A stretch of DNA of 64,000 bases from Linepithema humile (taxonomy: Eukaryota; Arthropoda; Insecta; Hymenoptera; Formicidae): positions 10,675,426-10,739,425 of the forward strand of contig NC_090130.1 of the NCBI RefSeq assembly GCF_040581485.1, written 5' to 3'. A model generated the notes under the pieces. That model was not told where the DNA came from, made no database searches, and saw only the letters and a program-made list of their open reading frames with translations. The position numbers and the translations under genes are program-made. Of the stretch, positions 24,805 to 39,800 are shown piece by piece (positions within the stretch are counted from its first letter, which is position 1; every line of letters begins with the position of its first letter).

Positions 24805-27800
24805 ATGTCTGATTCATATATTTTGCCAAACGAGCTATTAGAAATAATTTTCAATTTCTGTGATATATATACTTTATCACAAATTAGTATGGTGTGCAGA
24901 CAATTTAATAAGGTGGCAAAGCATACATTAAATAAAAAAAGTAAACATTTGTTTGTCAGTATCACGAATCAGAAATCGAAAAAATTTGGTGAACGGTAAG
25001 TTATATAAAGTCTTTATTTATATTTCTATTTATTCTAGAACAGCTCGGAATTAGTTGAGCATTTTAGCAGATTTTCATAGTTGACACCTTCTTTTCTCTT
25101 ATGAAGGATTCATAATGTCCGATGTCCGACGTACGACGTCCGATATCCAATAATAAAGCTTATTTTCTAGACAATAAAATATCTAGCTAAAATTTCTTGA
25201 CATCGGACGCAGTGTGAATTTTCCATTATCGCCTGCGCCGCAACTGCTAGAACTAGCGCCGAGCGTAAGGAACAACACTATTCAACAATGAGTGGGTTTT
25301 TCTCTCTTGATTAATGAAATTTATAAAAATTTATTAAAATTCATTAAAAATATTTTTTTATTTTTAAATTTATTATGTTGAAATATTTCAATATATTTCC
25401 GCGTTGCCCAAGAGGTACTATTGCTAACGCAAATTTTTTTTTCTTTTTTTTTAGTCATAGGGCGGTATTCGTAGGGCGGTATTCATAGTCCGTTCTTATA
25501 ATTAAGATTGCCTTAAGTATTGTCTTAAAATGCTATGAACCAATCAAAAAGCCAAATTAGTATCTTAAGACGACGATGACGACGTCTTAAGACGATCTTA
25601 AATATAAGAAACGACTATGAATATCGACCTATAAACTAATCAGAAAGCCATATTAATATCTTAAGCCGGGTCTACAATGAGTCGGTAGTCGGTAATCGGA
25701 AATCGGAAGTCGTAAGTCTTAACCTAAGTCGGTGACTCTATCAATTTTTCGCATCCACAATGAGTCGCTAGTCGTAAAGCGAGTCTCTCAGCTGGACCAA
25801 TAGGAAAACAGATTTTAGTAGCACCTACTTGCTCCCAACAATGTTTTTTATCTATATTTTTATATGTTTTCACATATTTTGCGTACAGGCAAGAATTTGC
25901 CTGCACAATTTTAATTATCTCTAGGTCGTCCAGATTCATTTTGATAAACACACATTGGGCTTGTTCGTTTTAGCTGCACTGGGGCAGCTCTGGGTCTGCT
26001 CTAAACAAGATAATACAGGACAAACTATTTATTTGTCCTGTATTATCCTGTGTAGAGCAGACCCAGAGCAGCCCCAGTGTAGCTAAAACGAACAAGCCCA
26101 TTGATTAACACACATAAACACGTGAGGCATGCATGCCTAGAACGTCGAGGCGTTTGATTGGCCAGTTGTAAGAAAATCGGTAGTCGGTGTCGTTAAAAAA
26201 AAAAAAAAAAGTTGGCTGTTGGCCAACTCTACTAACTCACCGATTACGACTTACCGACTACCCTTCCGACTCGTTGTAGACTCGCTTTTCACTCACCGAT
26301 TGTGACTTAAGACTACCGACTACCGACTACCGACTCATTGTAGACCCGGCTTTTAATGGCTGGTTTATGCTTCGATCTTAATCTTAATCTTAGTTTTAGT
26401 CTTAACTTAATCTTAAGGACTCGTTTATGCTTCCCTGGAAATTCGGACTACGCATGTGCAAATGTAACAAAACCTAACCACTAATTTATTTTTATAATTT
26501 GGATTTTTTTTATTCCAAACAACATCGAATTGTTGGACACATTCAATTAAATCAGCATCACTCATTTTCGTATTTTACAAAAATCGAAAACCATTATTTC
26601 GCGCGGTTTCGTGCTGCGTCGGACGTCAGACTTACCTCATTGGCCCGGCCTTAGGACATTAGGGACTAAAGTTAAAAGATGGGATCTTTCCAAGATTAAG
26701 ATTAAGACTAAGATTAAGACTAGGGAAGTATAAACGCCCTTATGGCATTCTACGTTATCAACTCTTAAGATTAAGATTAAGACCGAAGCATAAACCGGCT
26801 TTAAGACGACGATGACGACGACTTAAGACGATCTTAAATATGAGAAACGATTATGAATATCGGCCTATAAACTAATCAGAAAGCCATATTAGTATTTTAA
26901 GACAGTACTTAAAATAATCTTGGAATAAGAACGGACTATAAATACCGACCATAAAAAGTCAAGAAAATCTAATCTTTTTCATATTTTATTTTTTTTAATT
27001 AAGAATTCGTTATTTTTTGTTTTCAATCTTCAGGAGTAGCTTACTGGAAAAACCACACAAAAAAAAACATGTCGGCATCGCTGGCCATAGCGGCTGAGGC
27101 ACGCACGGTAAGAAGAAAAAAGAACGTGTTAACCACGGATATCGGCTGGCTCAACTAATTTCGAACATTATTCTAGAACAGGGCTAATGAAATGTGGTTA
27201 GGTTCGCGAGCCGATCCCTCCGTCGAACGCTTTCCCTCCAACGCGACTCGTCAGCCGGCAGAACCATTGAGCTATATAGCATACTGGCTTAGTTTACATC
27301 AGCGCTCGGAATTAGTTGCACATTTCGGGTCAATTCTCGAGATGACGCCTCCTGTTCCCCCACTATCGCTCGACCGCTGGCGGCCGAGCCGCCGATAACT
27401 CTGTCTCAGGAGCGTTTTATATTAGAAATAGGCTGAATTGTTTCGGCATTTCTCAGGAAATCGTAACATTTTCTTCGCTACATAAATAATGTTTATTTTC
27501 ATTAATACATTATATATATATTCAATTATTAATTAAAATAAACATTATTTATGTAGCAAAGAAAATATTACTATGTTCTGAGAGGCGCCTCAACAACCCA
27601 ACCTATTTGTTATATAAAACGCTCCTGAGCCAGAGCTATCGGCGGCTCGGCCGCCAGCGGCCGGGTGGTAATGGGGAAACAGAAGGCGTCGTCTCGGGAA
27701 TCGGCCCGAAATGTGCAACTAATTCCAAGCGCTGGTTTACATCGATTGTTTAGTACGCGAACCAAGTACTAAATCTGCTTCTCCGATAGATATAAATCGT

Positions 27801-30800
27801 TTAATGTAAACTGTACACCAATCAAAGAAGCAGATTTAGTACTTGGTACGCGTACTAAACAATCAATGTAATCTAAGCCATTGAGGAATGCCTTGAAGGA
27901 GTGGGGCTAATTCCACTGAGCAGAAGAGAGAGCTATGTGTCCTGAGCTTAGAACATATACCCAGATAGCAAGTTGCCCGCAAGTTGCTATTAATTTGCTT
28001 GAAATTGCTTTAATAAAGTTGCCTTCAATATTGAGGAAAGCGGCTTCCGATTTTGTCTATTGGATTGTCGATTTTTATTGCTAGGAACAGTTACAAGCAA
28101 CTTGATGGCAACAGTTGCCTTCTTACGAATCAGTCATATAATAGATTGTTGGAAATCATATGGCAACATGACGGAAATAGTTTCCACCTAAAATCTTAAT
28201 TCCATTAGTTGCTAATAATCTGACGACAATTTGAAGGAAACCGTTGCCGTTAAAAAAAGACTCATCTGAGACATTGATTGTGTATCATGCAATATATATA
28301 GTGAAAATTACTAAAATGAGCAAATTTATTAATGTATCTGTGATTTGAGAGTCAATTCTGTATCATGAAATGTAGTGAAAATTACAGAAATAAAAAAAAT
28401 TACTAAAAAGAAAATTTACTAAAAAGTATATAATCTTATTGTTTAATAAGTAATAAAATTGCTTACTTTTTGTAATTTTTACTACATTGCATGAATACAG
28501 AATACAAAATCGACTCCTAAATTACAGATGCATTCATTGCATACAGATGCATAAATTTGCTCATTTTTGTAATTTTTATTATGTTGCATGACACAATCAA
28601 TATACTGGTAAGATTTTGGTAGGCTATCAAGGTTATGCTTCACAATAATTAACCATAATTATATAATTGGATTCAAAAGTTTATTTAAAAAGTATCTTTT
28701 CAACATTCTTTTAGAATTTTCTTTATTAATGGGCTTGTTCGTTTTAGCTGCACTGGGGCAGCTCTGGGTCTGCTCTAAACAAGATAATACAAGACAAACT
28801 ATTTATCTGTCCTGTATTATCCTGTGTAGAGCAGACCCAGAGCAACCCCAGTGTAGCTAAAACGAACAAGCCCAATGATTGCCCATATTCTGGGAAAATA
28901 AAATTTTTATAGCTATTATATATTTTATTGCTACCCAATTAAATAATAAGTGTCCTTACAAAATTAAATTAGACTTTCCAAACACTTTACAAAAAAAATA
29001 ACACACTTATTGGCCAATCCAACACTATATAAATGAATATTTGTATCTACGCATTTTTTATATAAAATATATTTATGAAAATAAGAATGCACGTTAACAA
29101 CATAAAAGAAACCGAAAATAAGAATGCACGTTAACAACATAAAAGAAACCGAAAAGATAACTTTAAGATAAAGATAACTTTATGAATCATTTGATGAGTG
29201 CTCATTTTCATTGCTGTCATTTTCTACGTCTGTAACGTTATGTTCATTTTCTGAATTTCTATTATCCCCGTCGTTATCATCATTTTCTGAATTTCTATTA
29301 TCCCCGTCGTTATCATCATTATATAATGCATCTGTAGTTGCCTGCAAATTTCTCCGATTTCCTTGTACACCTGGATGTCTACCTCTGGCATTCCGGAATC
29401 GTTATTTGGCAATTTTCAAGGATGCGACGATATTTTTTTGGAATTCTTCTCTAGTTGGTTTAGGATAATACCTATTTGACGCTACGGCTTCTGAAAAATA
29501 ATCAATATTATAATCAATATTGTACACACAGTGGACTAACAAATATACACAAATATACATACGGTAAATCGCTTGACATAAAATTGTATTATAGAATGGG
29601 AATTTAATATCATTAATTCCCCACCATGTCATTTGTCCGGCTACTTGCATCGTTAAAGCTTCTTTTATACATTGATGCACGCTATCTTTTAATGTTATGC
29701 AGTTTAAAAATTTAAAGTACTGTACCTATAAACATACAAATTATTGCAATAAAAGTAAAAAAGGTTAATCAATAAAGAGATAAGTTAGTTACATGCTATT
29801 TAATATTCTGAATTATGTATATGTGTAAAAGAATAATTCCGCAAACGTTTCGATCTGTAATAAAGTTATTTTCGAATACGATGATAGAGTCATTTAGAAA
29901 ATAAACATTAAAAATAAATAAATACAATATTAATTAAAACTGATTCTAACACGATTAACGATTCAAAACTGTCGAGGTATAAAACAAATTCTGAAGATAT
30001 ACAAATTATTACATAATATAAATTGAAATATACATCTATAAAGCAATTTCTTATATATATATGTGTATATTAAATATGAATTAATTTAATATTTACAACT
30101 TCTTCATAAACGGCGTTATCCTTTGTAAACATTTGTATTGCTTCTATTGTCGAAAATGGAAGAATTCGCGGCTTTGTAGGAATTATATTAATAACGTTGC
30201 AATCGATTTTTCGCTCTATTGTATTCAATCGTTCATTTGTTCTTCTGAAATTAATTGATTATAATTAGTAATATTAATAAACAATGTGTGTGAAAATACT
30301 AAGATAAATATTTAACGGTAATAGTCCATCTAATTGTTTTAATGATTAATATTTCATATTCATCAAAACTTTTAAATAGATTGAATGAAACAAGTATATG
30401 TTTTTCTGAGAACAAAAATCAAAAATATTATAGATTATGAGAAGTTTCAAATTGAGAAATGTTTAAAAAAAATTATATATATAACGTAGTAAACATATTA
30501 ATAAAGTATAATTAGAAGCATATATTCTGAAACCAATCAATGATATCAAAACGATAATAATGTTCAAAATATGTTAGTTATTCTTGCATTCCTTTATTTA
30601 GAATCATTCAGAATAAAAAAAGAATATTTCATTACTTATTTAGTCATATTTTTTCAAATATATTTTACAAATTTTTGCTCAGAAGCAAACTTGTAACGTT
30701 TAAAAATTTTTATGAACTATTTATTAAAAACTTTTAGAGAGAAAGTAAATATATATTATTCAAAACAGAGTTATTATCTATTTTCAATTTTAGTTTAAAT

Positions 30801-33800
30801 AAGAAATTATATACGTACTGCATTTTATGCTGTAAGTCGTGAAGTATTTCAATTACTTGCGATATTTCATTTTTTTCTCTTGCTATTGGTGCATTATTTT
30901 CCAATTGTATTTGATGTGATGGTATAACTTTTTGAAGTGGTTCAATTGATACGGTATTTCCCAATTCTTGTATGTGATATGATTCTTGCACTAATGAATT
31001 TGCATTTTCAACATTTGATACAGGTTGACAACATGGTTGTAAATTGTGTAGCAACTGCATCTCATTCTCCAAAGGAATACTATGTGGATAAATGGGTGAT
31101 GATGTAATATTTTCCGAAACTTCTTTATGTTGTATGTTATTCTTCATTAAATTTCTGTTTAATTCTTGAGTTATATGATGAAAACTGTTTCCATTAATGC
31201 CAGATTGTTGTGGTGATATACTTGTTGCATTATTCGCTTTAAATGATTGAAAGTTGTTAATAGTCTGTTGCTGTGCATTTTCTGTAAAATTGTCTGCTGC
31301 ATTTTGTCCAGTATTATTAGAAACATTTTGTCCAGTATTATTAGAAACATTTTGTCCAGTAAGAGGTATTGGGTGATATGATAATCCATGTTTTTGATTA
31401 TACGTTAGTGTGTATGGAGTATTTTGATAGGTCTTATCAGACATAATGCGTACCCTTGTACAGTTTGAATCCTTATTGAAATTAGAATTACACGGCACAT
31501 TTTCATTATTCATAACATTATGGATATCTTGTAAAGTAGATGAAACTTTTTTCTTTGCTTTTTCTTCATTAATATACTTAGATTTTTTTTTAACCTTTAC
31601 TCCTTCTTCGCTCGAAGTAGTTTCGAATCGATGTGGTTTTTTACATAATCTTTTTGGACGATGTATGGATCTAAAAACAAGACAAAAATAATCTAAACAT
31701 TAATATTGTCAAGATAAACATAAAATAGTAATAATACTTTTTCTGTAACAGTAACTGTAATTGTAAAAAATTCCCACAATATTTTAATAAGCACAATATT
31801 TTGAGCGCAATATTCATCACGCTATATAAAGATTTAAACAAGCAACATGTATCAAATTCTTGCGAAATAAGTTTGTTAACGACGTGAAAATACATACATG
31901 AAAAGTATAAAATGTACATACATATACAATTACCTTTAAATATTTTAAAATGATCGATGTGATATGTAATGTGACAATTTTTTTATGCAAAAAATGTTTA
32001 TAATCACTTTTGATAACAAAGTTTATTGTTATTTATATACATAAATACCATACTTTATAATTATATATATATAATTAATGTATTATTATATATTATTATA
32101 TATATTATTAATAATATATATTATTATTATATATATTATTATTATATATTATTGATAATCAATAAAAAAAGAAAATTTTTCTTTATTTTATAGCATTACT
32201 GCAACGATAAATTCGTCTTTTATTATATTATCTTGTATTACTTCATTATTAGAAAGACAACTAAAATAAGGCATTTTAAAATATTTAGCTTTGATATTTT
32301 TTAATAGAATAATATCATAATCATGAGCTAATCTAGAACACTTGTAAATACCGACGGAGGATAAGTTGATGCCAATATTGTTAAAATCTGTTACTCGCAG
32401 AAATTTTTTAATAACAATAAAAAAATTATTTTCACATTGTAAAATATTTTTTACGCAACATATATTTGAGTCTGATAAAATACAACAATCGTCTTGTTGA
32501 CTAATACCAATTGTCATATCCAAAGTTTTTAAAAATTTGTACTGGTCATACATCCTAGAATTATTGTCAGCATAAGGTAATGGACCCTGCTCGTGTTTTT
32601 TCCACACTTTTATAGGTCTATATAGTTGGCCCCCCCCCCCTAACGCAAATCGTAAAAACATTTATATATTCGGATTGTACATTGTTTGTACATTTTTCGT
32701 TAATTTAAAAAAAAATTACAAAGTTTTCGTAACTGTGCCAATGATAGTTAGCCCCCCCCCCCCCCCCCCATTGAGTAAAAAGAAACAGGAGGAAGCATTT
32801 GGTCGTAAAAGTGCGGACGGAAGTGACTATATAAAGTGGTTGCTCAAGGGCGCCAATATTGAATGACTTGTTATGTTTAATTAGGAAATAAAGTACAATT
32901 AAAAGAAAATAACTATAATATGCAATAATAATACCAAATTTTAATGGCGTTTTTCATTGGGATTGCACTCGTGCAGTATTTCCATAAGAGCAATGTTAAA
33001 ATCTATAAATCTACCTTTTCGTGCAAATTTTAACATCTCTTTTATAGAAACACTGCACGAGTGCAATCCCAATGAAAAACGCCATAAGAATCAAGATTGT
33101 ACAATAAATAAAATTCTGTTATATCACATTACACTACTTTATTGTCCTTTAAACAGTATGAGTTTCGTATAAAAGTTTCTTATTTTATCACTTACGTTTA
33201 TGCTATTACATGTATACTTAATTCTTAAATTAAGGTAACTTTCGACGATCGACTTTAACAATAGATTTAAATGATTTTCTAACGGATGATCGTCCAGTGC
33301 ATGACTCTGCAATTCTTTAAACACAGTTGTATGCAAAAATTCTGCCATTATACGTTGTATTAACTTGTCTTTTTTTATTTTGTATAAGTTTTGTTGATCG
33401 AAAAATTCTCTCCTGAAAAACTTTTCGCATACAACACAAATTTTTATGACATCATTGCTTAGATATGCTAAATTTCCTTTATCCTTAACTTGTATTAAAC
33501 TAGCCATCAAATTTTCCTTAAAGCCAAATAACGCACCAATACAAGATTCGCATGCAAGTGACTTAGTTAATTTACGTGACACAAAACCCGCAATATAAAT
33601 AATTATTTCTTCACAATACTGTGATAATGTCATATTTGTAAAAAAATAATCATGATCATGATCAATATATTCCGTGTTGTTTTCGACAGTCTTTTCCAAA
33701 AAGTTTGAAAAAGACGAATAACTATTATTTATTTGATTTTCTGGTTTTTGCTTCCAACTTGGACAATTCAAAATATCTATTTGATTCAATGGAACACAAT

Positions 33801-36800
33801 TACCAAGACCACCTTCACGAATCTCAGCATGAATGAGCAATTTCTTGTAAGCAGCTATAAATTGGCGACAGGTAGGATTATTATTGTAGCCTCCATGCGA
33901 TCTAATTGATCCAAAAAATAGTTCGATATGATCTTGGCTACATTTATAGACTGGCAAAAACTTGAGAGATGAATTTTCGCAATTCGGATTCGCAATTAAT
34001 GTGTATATCATAAATATTTATGATTGATTGTAAACATACGGCGATTCCGATAAATCCCGTTTTCCTGTTCGACTCAACAATGCGTTGTCCGTTATCAAAT
34101 TTTAAGTCCAAAATATATTTATTAAACCTAACTGTAAAATCCTTTATCAATTGTATACTTTGTTCACATACCGCTCTTTTCAAACCGAATTTAGACAATT
34201 TATGCGAATTTAGTATATCAAAAACATCGTTCATTATCATAACGAAATTTATCGTTGCATCGCAGTTTTTAAAATTGTTCAAGTTCAAATTGTTTTTACA
34301 AAATGCCAATGATTCTGCCACGGATCTACTCAATAATTGAGTCGCAAGTTTTACTTTCATTTTTTGCTTAAAAAATTGAATGTGCTGCCTTCGCAATTTA
34401 TTGCCTAAATGGAGACCTTCAGTTTCTTGCAGTTCATACAACTTAATAATAAAAGTATAATCGATAAAGCCACCGTTCTCGTCGATCATTATTTTTTTAT
34501 CTGCGAAAGTGTTTCGCACTAACTTAATCATGTGAGATGGATCAGGCAATACTTGCACTATATGATTGTTATTTTTAAAACTTGTTTTCATATTTTCTAT
34601 GTTCAGCGAACATCCGAGTAATTTCGCCATTACAAAATTAGCTTGACAACCATCAAAAGTTAAACTTATAACATTCACAATCAAAAAGCGCTTTCAAGCA
34701 TTGCGTAACCAAATTCATTTTTTGAGTTCCATTGAGTCCATTTATGAAAAAGTATCCTACTGGACATTTCCAAGTATCATTGATAGCCACAATCATGAAA
34801 ACAAGAGCTTCTCGCGCAATATCTCTATCCTGATCTAATGTTACTCCGAAATCTACATATCCGTAATATTTTTTACCGTCGAATTCTATTTTATGTCTTA
34901 TAGCTATTTCATCCATTATTAATGCGCACACGATCTGTCGTTCAGAACTTTTCACTTTAATTGTAATCATTTTCAGAGCTTCTACAGATAATCCTGGTGA
35001 AGCATTAATTGTTGAATACCACTTAGATAGTGTTTTACGATGTGGCAAACAATTATTGAATTTATTTCGCACATAATCATATGCTTTTCCTGAAAAAAAA
35101 AATGAAGTGTTATAGCAAACTTTCTTATTTCTTCCTGATACTGCTTTTGAACACTAATTTTTGTCGTTTTTCGAAATAACCTATTAATTAGTTGCTCATT
35201 TGGTCCAAACTCCTGCATTATTGTGTAAGCGTTGTCACTTGATACTAAGTTTTTCTTAGTAAGCTCGCTTATTACGGATTTTAATTTAAATATTGTTTTT
35301 TTCTGATTCCAATTCTTTTTCTGCAACTTTCTAATAACATTTGACTTGTTAGCAAGTACCCGTCCCATCGATACAATTTTTTTCTTTAATATGGCTTTCT
35401 TCGGCGTATCACTTGATAAAATTTCTAATGGAACGTCACTTTCACAGCAAAACGTGCCAAAAGAAGTAGAAGGCGATTCTATGTTAAGATTTCTGTTAGA
35501 TGGTTGAAATTCTACAGCAATATTTGCTTCTTCTATGAATTCTGACTTACTCATCTGCAAAGTATCATTGACAGTTGATTCTTCCATAGTTATAGAAGTA
35601 TCCATATCAAAACTGCAATTCATTGTTGCTGCATCTGTCGACGTGTTAGTTTCCATAGCGTCTGTTAAAGATGTTTTATTGACACTTTCTGTCTGTGAAT
35701 GTATTGTCATCGCAGTGACAGTTGCATCAATTTTTTCCTGCAAACAAATAAATTACTGTAACTCATTGAATATTATTATTTACTACACACTTTGTTACAT
35801 TACTACATGATGAGTATTGTTTTCATGACATTTGCACAATGTCATGAACAATGGTATAATAGTGGCAATGTTAATCTGAAACAAGCTTATTGATTTTCTT
35901 GAATTTCTTTGCAGATAATGTAAATTTTTATATATAATATTGTGTATACAATATTATATATAAGAATGGAATACACAATTATATATATTTATATATAATT
36001 GGGTATTCCATATATATATATATATACATATACAAATTACAAAAATATTATATATATAAATTGTATATACACAAAAAAGCTTATTCTCTATATTCTACTA
36101 ATACATACATATTTCGAAATGAAATACTTATTGTTGGTATAGATAAGGGTTTTAAGCGGGTTTTCGCAGTTGATGTTTTGTCGAAACATGATTCCTCGAA
36201 ATGTTGCGAACAAAGCGTACTATTATTTAAATTTATATTGAATCCTTCGTCCTTACAAAAATTTATCCACGTGTTTCTTTGATCCACATTTTTCGGAAAC
36301 CTGTTTGAGTAAAAATTATTTAGTAATTATTGTGAATAACCTCCAAAATAAAAATCTCATTATTATTGATAATACTAACCGATGAAACGTTATTCCATAA
36401 TTTCGAGCTGCTGCTGTTATTCCACAAGCTTTACAATATACCATTTTGATACCACCGTTTAGCTTTACAGTATACCACCGTTTATTTCCATACACTTGCA
36501 TAAAAGACTACACTGCACACGTTTATGCGTACGCCGTACGGTATACCGCTTGCCGCTGTGCTCGAGCATTCCCTCTCACTTTCAAAAAGTGGTCGCTCAA
36601 GATGGCTGCCTGACGTACATCCGTCCGCGGATTTGCCTAGTCCTGGCTAGTATACGCTCCCTCCTGTTTCTTTTTACTCAATGGCCCCCCCCTATGTCGC
36701 AATTACGTCACGTAAACTATAACTTATGAATTTATCGTGCTTAATCGTTTGTACGTCGTTTGTACATTATTAATAATCGGTTAAATTTATAATTCCAACA

Positions 36801-39800
36801 TTTGTTTTTGTTTAAAACGCAAGATAAATAATTTTTATTTGAATATGGCGGGTACGGAGTAGGGAGCGGGTGCGCATGCGTGTGCGTGCGTATGCGCGCC
36901 TGTGCGTGCATATGCGTGTATGTGCGTGCGTGTGTGTACTGCATGTATCGTGTAGGTGTGTATGCGAGTGAGTAGTGGGTGTGTACGCGCGTGTGTATAT
37001 ACACAACACAGCATATACCCACACATACGCACACATCCACTCACACACACAGCATCACATTAGACGGCATTATATCACGGCTATTGGCCGGAGCACAGAC
37101 TTTTGCATAAAGCATAACGCATAAGCATAAGGAAATTGATTGGTCCATTTCCTTATGCATTTGCTTATGCTTATATATAGACCAATCAATTTCCTTATGC
37201 TTATGCGTTATGCTTTATGTAAAAGTCTGTGCTCCGGCCTTATGTCATCACAGCATAGCAAAAGTTAAAAGTTAAATGGCCGGAGCACAGACTTTTGCAT
37301 AAAGCATAACGCATAAGCATAAGGAAATTGATTGGTCCATTTTCTTATGCATTTGCTTATGCTTATATATAGACCAATCAATTTCCTTATGCTTATGCGT
37401 TATGCTTTATGTAAAAGCTTGTGCTCTCGGCTAAAGACTTTTAAAATATCTCTAGACGAAAAACTATTAATTTTTGCTCTTTCGCACATGAATTTAATTC
37501 TATCATGAAACGAATTGAAAACTTCTATTATTTTATTGATAACACTATTATGAGCCGCCAAAACTATGTCATCCACATATCTATAAAAGAAAAGCGGTTT
37601 CAAAACTAAGGTTTTCAGTGCCCTTTCTTCTATATCCGTAAGAGTAATGTTGGCAATAATAGGAGACAGAGGGGAACCAAAGGGCTACCAAAAGTTTGCT
37701 TATATACTGGGCTTGTTCGTTTTAGCTACACTGGGGCTGCTCTGGGTCTGCTCTACACAGGATAATACAGAACAGATAAATAGTTTGTCCTGTATTATCT
37801 TGTTTAGAGCAGACCCAGAGCTGCCCCAGTGCAGCTAAAACGAACAAGCCCACTTTATCTTGAAATTTGAAAAATGTAGAATCTAGAACAAACTTAATAG
37901 CTATGATAAACTCGTCAAAGGAAATTTTCGTTTTATTGTCAATAAAATTCCATCTCCTTCTTATACTGGACAAAGCCATTTCTATAGGTATATTAGTAAA
38001 AAGCGAAACAACATCAAGTGAGACCAGATCATAATCTTGTCTCATACTTATGCTGCTCATTTCTCTCACTAAATGAAAACTGTCCTCCACGAAACTATTA
38101 GGTTTACGAATGCCATTACTAAGAATCTCGTGCAAATAACAATCCAGATTATATAATGGGCTATTGATACAATAATGGGCTGGAGACAATAATTCTAAGC
38201 GGAATGCCTTTTTTGTAGATTTTAGGAAGCCCGTAGGCGCGTGGTAGGATGCCTTCACTTGACATTAAACGATTATAAATTTCTTTGCTGATAAAATCCT
38301 TATTTTTCCATCTATTTAAATGTGAGCGTAAATCGCTCACAATTTTATTAGTTGGATCCTTTTTCACAATTTCATACGTGCTCTCATCTGACAAAAGACC
38401 ATTTATTTTATTGATATAATTTGACCTATTAATCGCTATCGTCACATTGCCTTTATCCGCATTAGTAAATAAGATCTCAGGATATTTTTTAATGAATTCA
38501 TTTGTACAATCATCCATTTAAGAATTAATCTTTCTTGAGAGTTACATTGAACGTTGCTATTATAAAAATATTTCAAAATTGGAATGGTCTTATTCCTAAT
38601 GTTTGTTTTAGAATTATCATCACTTTTACCTATATTTATTTCAACATATTTAATATAATCTAACAAGACCTTATCTTTATCTTTTCTTTTTGAGTACAAA
38701 ATCGGTCGCCCATTTGTAATAACAGTTGAATTTCATTAGGAATATCAACGTTAGTAAGATTAATGAACCATTCTTTGTGAATAATATCAAAAGGATTCTC
38801 CCATGTGAAAGCATCGGAAGACAATGTAACAGATTCAACTTTATTTTCATTTTCACAAATTGGAGGAAGACCAACAAAGTATGCCCTTTCAACATTACTG
38901 TTATTGTCACAGAATATCGGATTCAACCTATGTTCTTGAGAATTGCTGTATTTACAATAGAAATCAATCCGTTTAATGTTTAAATTCTTTTTGTGCTTTA
39001 CCAATATCTTGGACAATTTTTTGTCAATTCTTTTAAAAGACTCAGTTAACAGTTAAAGTGACAGTTGAGAACATGGTGACTTTCGATCAATATCTCAATA
39101 AGAAATTCTCGCAAAATGGCTAAATGGCATCACAAACAGACTTTTTCCGGGAGGTACTTAAATTTTTTCTCACAATATCATATTTCTCATAAGAAAGAAG
39201 TTATTTTTAAAATGGTGGATAGAGCTATAAGACCGTCTCATCCACGTTTTCATCAAGAAGATTTTAATCACATTATCAACATTTTATTGAATAATAATTA
39301 CCCTCTTCCATTCATTTTTTATATTATTGAAGAAAGATTAAAATTCTACTCATTTGGGAACATAAAAAGACAAGGTGTAGAGGGTGCCCACACGGAACAT
39401 AATATCCAATGGACGTCCATATAATCTCCATAACTCCATACTACATCGATCTCTACGATGGATATTGGATTCTATTAGAAATCAATATTATTTCTATGAT
39501 AAATGACGATATAAATCCATCATAAATGTCTATTAGACATCTGTTATCGATGTTTGATAGAAGCAGGGTTGGGAAGTAACGCGTTACTTGTAACGCCGTT
39601 ACCGTTACAATTACTTTTTTTCGGTAACTGTAACGGTAACGGCGTTACAAATTTTTTTTGTAACGAAAAAAGTAACTTTGTTACATTTTTCGGTAACGAG
39701 TAACGAATTTAACAGTTATTTTTACCGTTACATTTTTCAAATTTACTCTATATATCTACGAATTTATAGAAAAACTAACAATAAGAAAACTTTTTAATTT

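Larger units (their letters stand above)
25460..26950. mobile_element. Outer MITE with GGGCGGTATTCATAGTCC ends, invaded by other elements
   Basis: Ends GGGCGGTATTC... and its inverse ...GAATACCGCCC-like, flanked by ATA. The left end has a partial duplication of its first ~12 bases. Arms include ATCTTAAGACGACGATGACG. The same family occurs intact at 40871-41029. Two other elements are inserted (25666-26349 and 26358-26799). Confidence 0.75.
32769..36683 (-). mobile_element. P-superfamily DNA transposon, 3.9 kb, with TIRs and 8-bp duplication
   Basis: Inverted ends CATTGAGTAAAAAGAAACAG (32769 onward) and inverse ending at 36683. The right flank is GCCCCCCC (36684-36691); the left flank begins GCCC... 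and has expanded to 18 C (32752-32769), consistent with an 8-bp GCCCCCCC duplication followed by slippage. P elements characteristically start with CA and duplicate 8 bp. A 140-bp MITE (32945-33084) is inserted at its 3' end. It sits antisense in intron 1 of the F-box gene. Confidence 0.88.

Noticed and set aside
27050..27110. Possible exon with acceptor CTTCAG and donor ACG|GTAAGA
   Set aside because: The stretch between is about 55 bases with no recognisable coding content, and phase cannot be tied to either neighbouring exon of the F-box gene.
36741..37050. Three overlapping minus-strand frames rich in His, Thr and Arg
   Set aside because: They are translations of the degenerate TG/GTGCG repeat in different frames.
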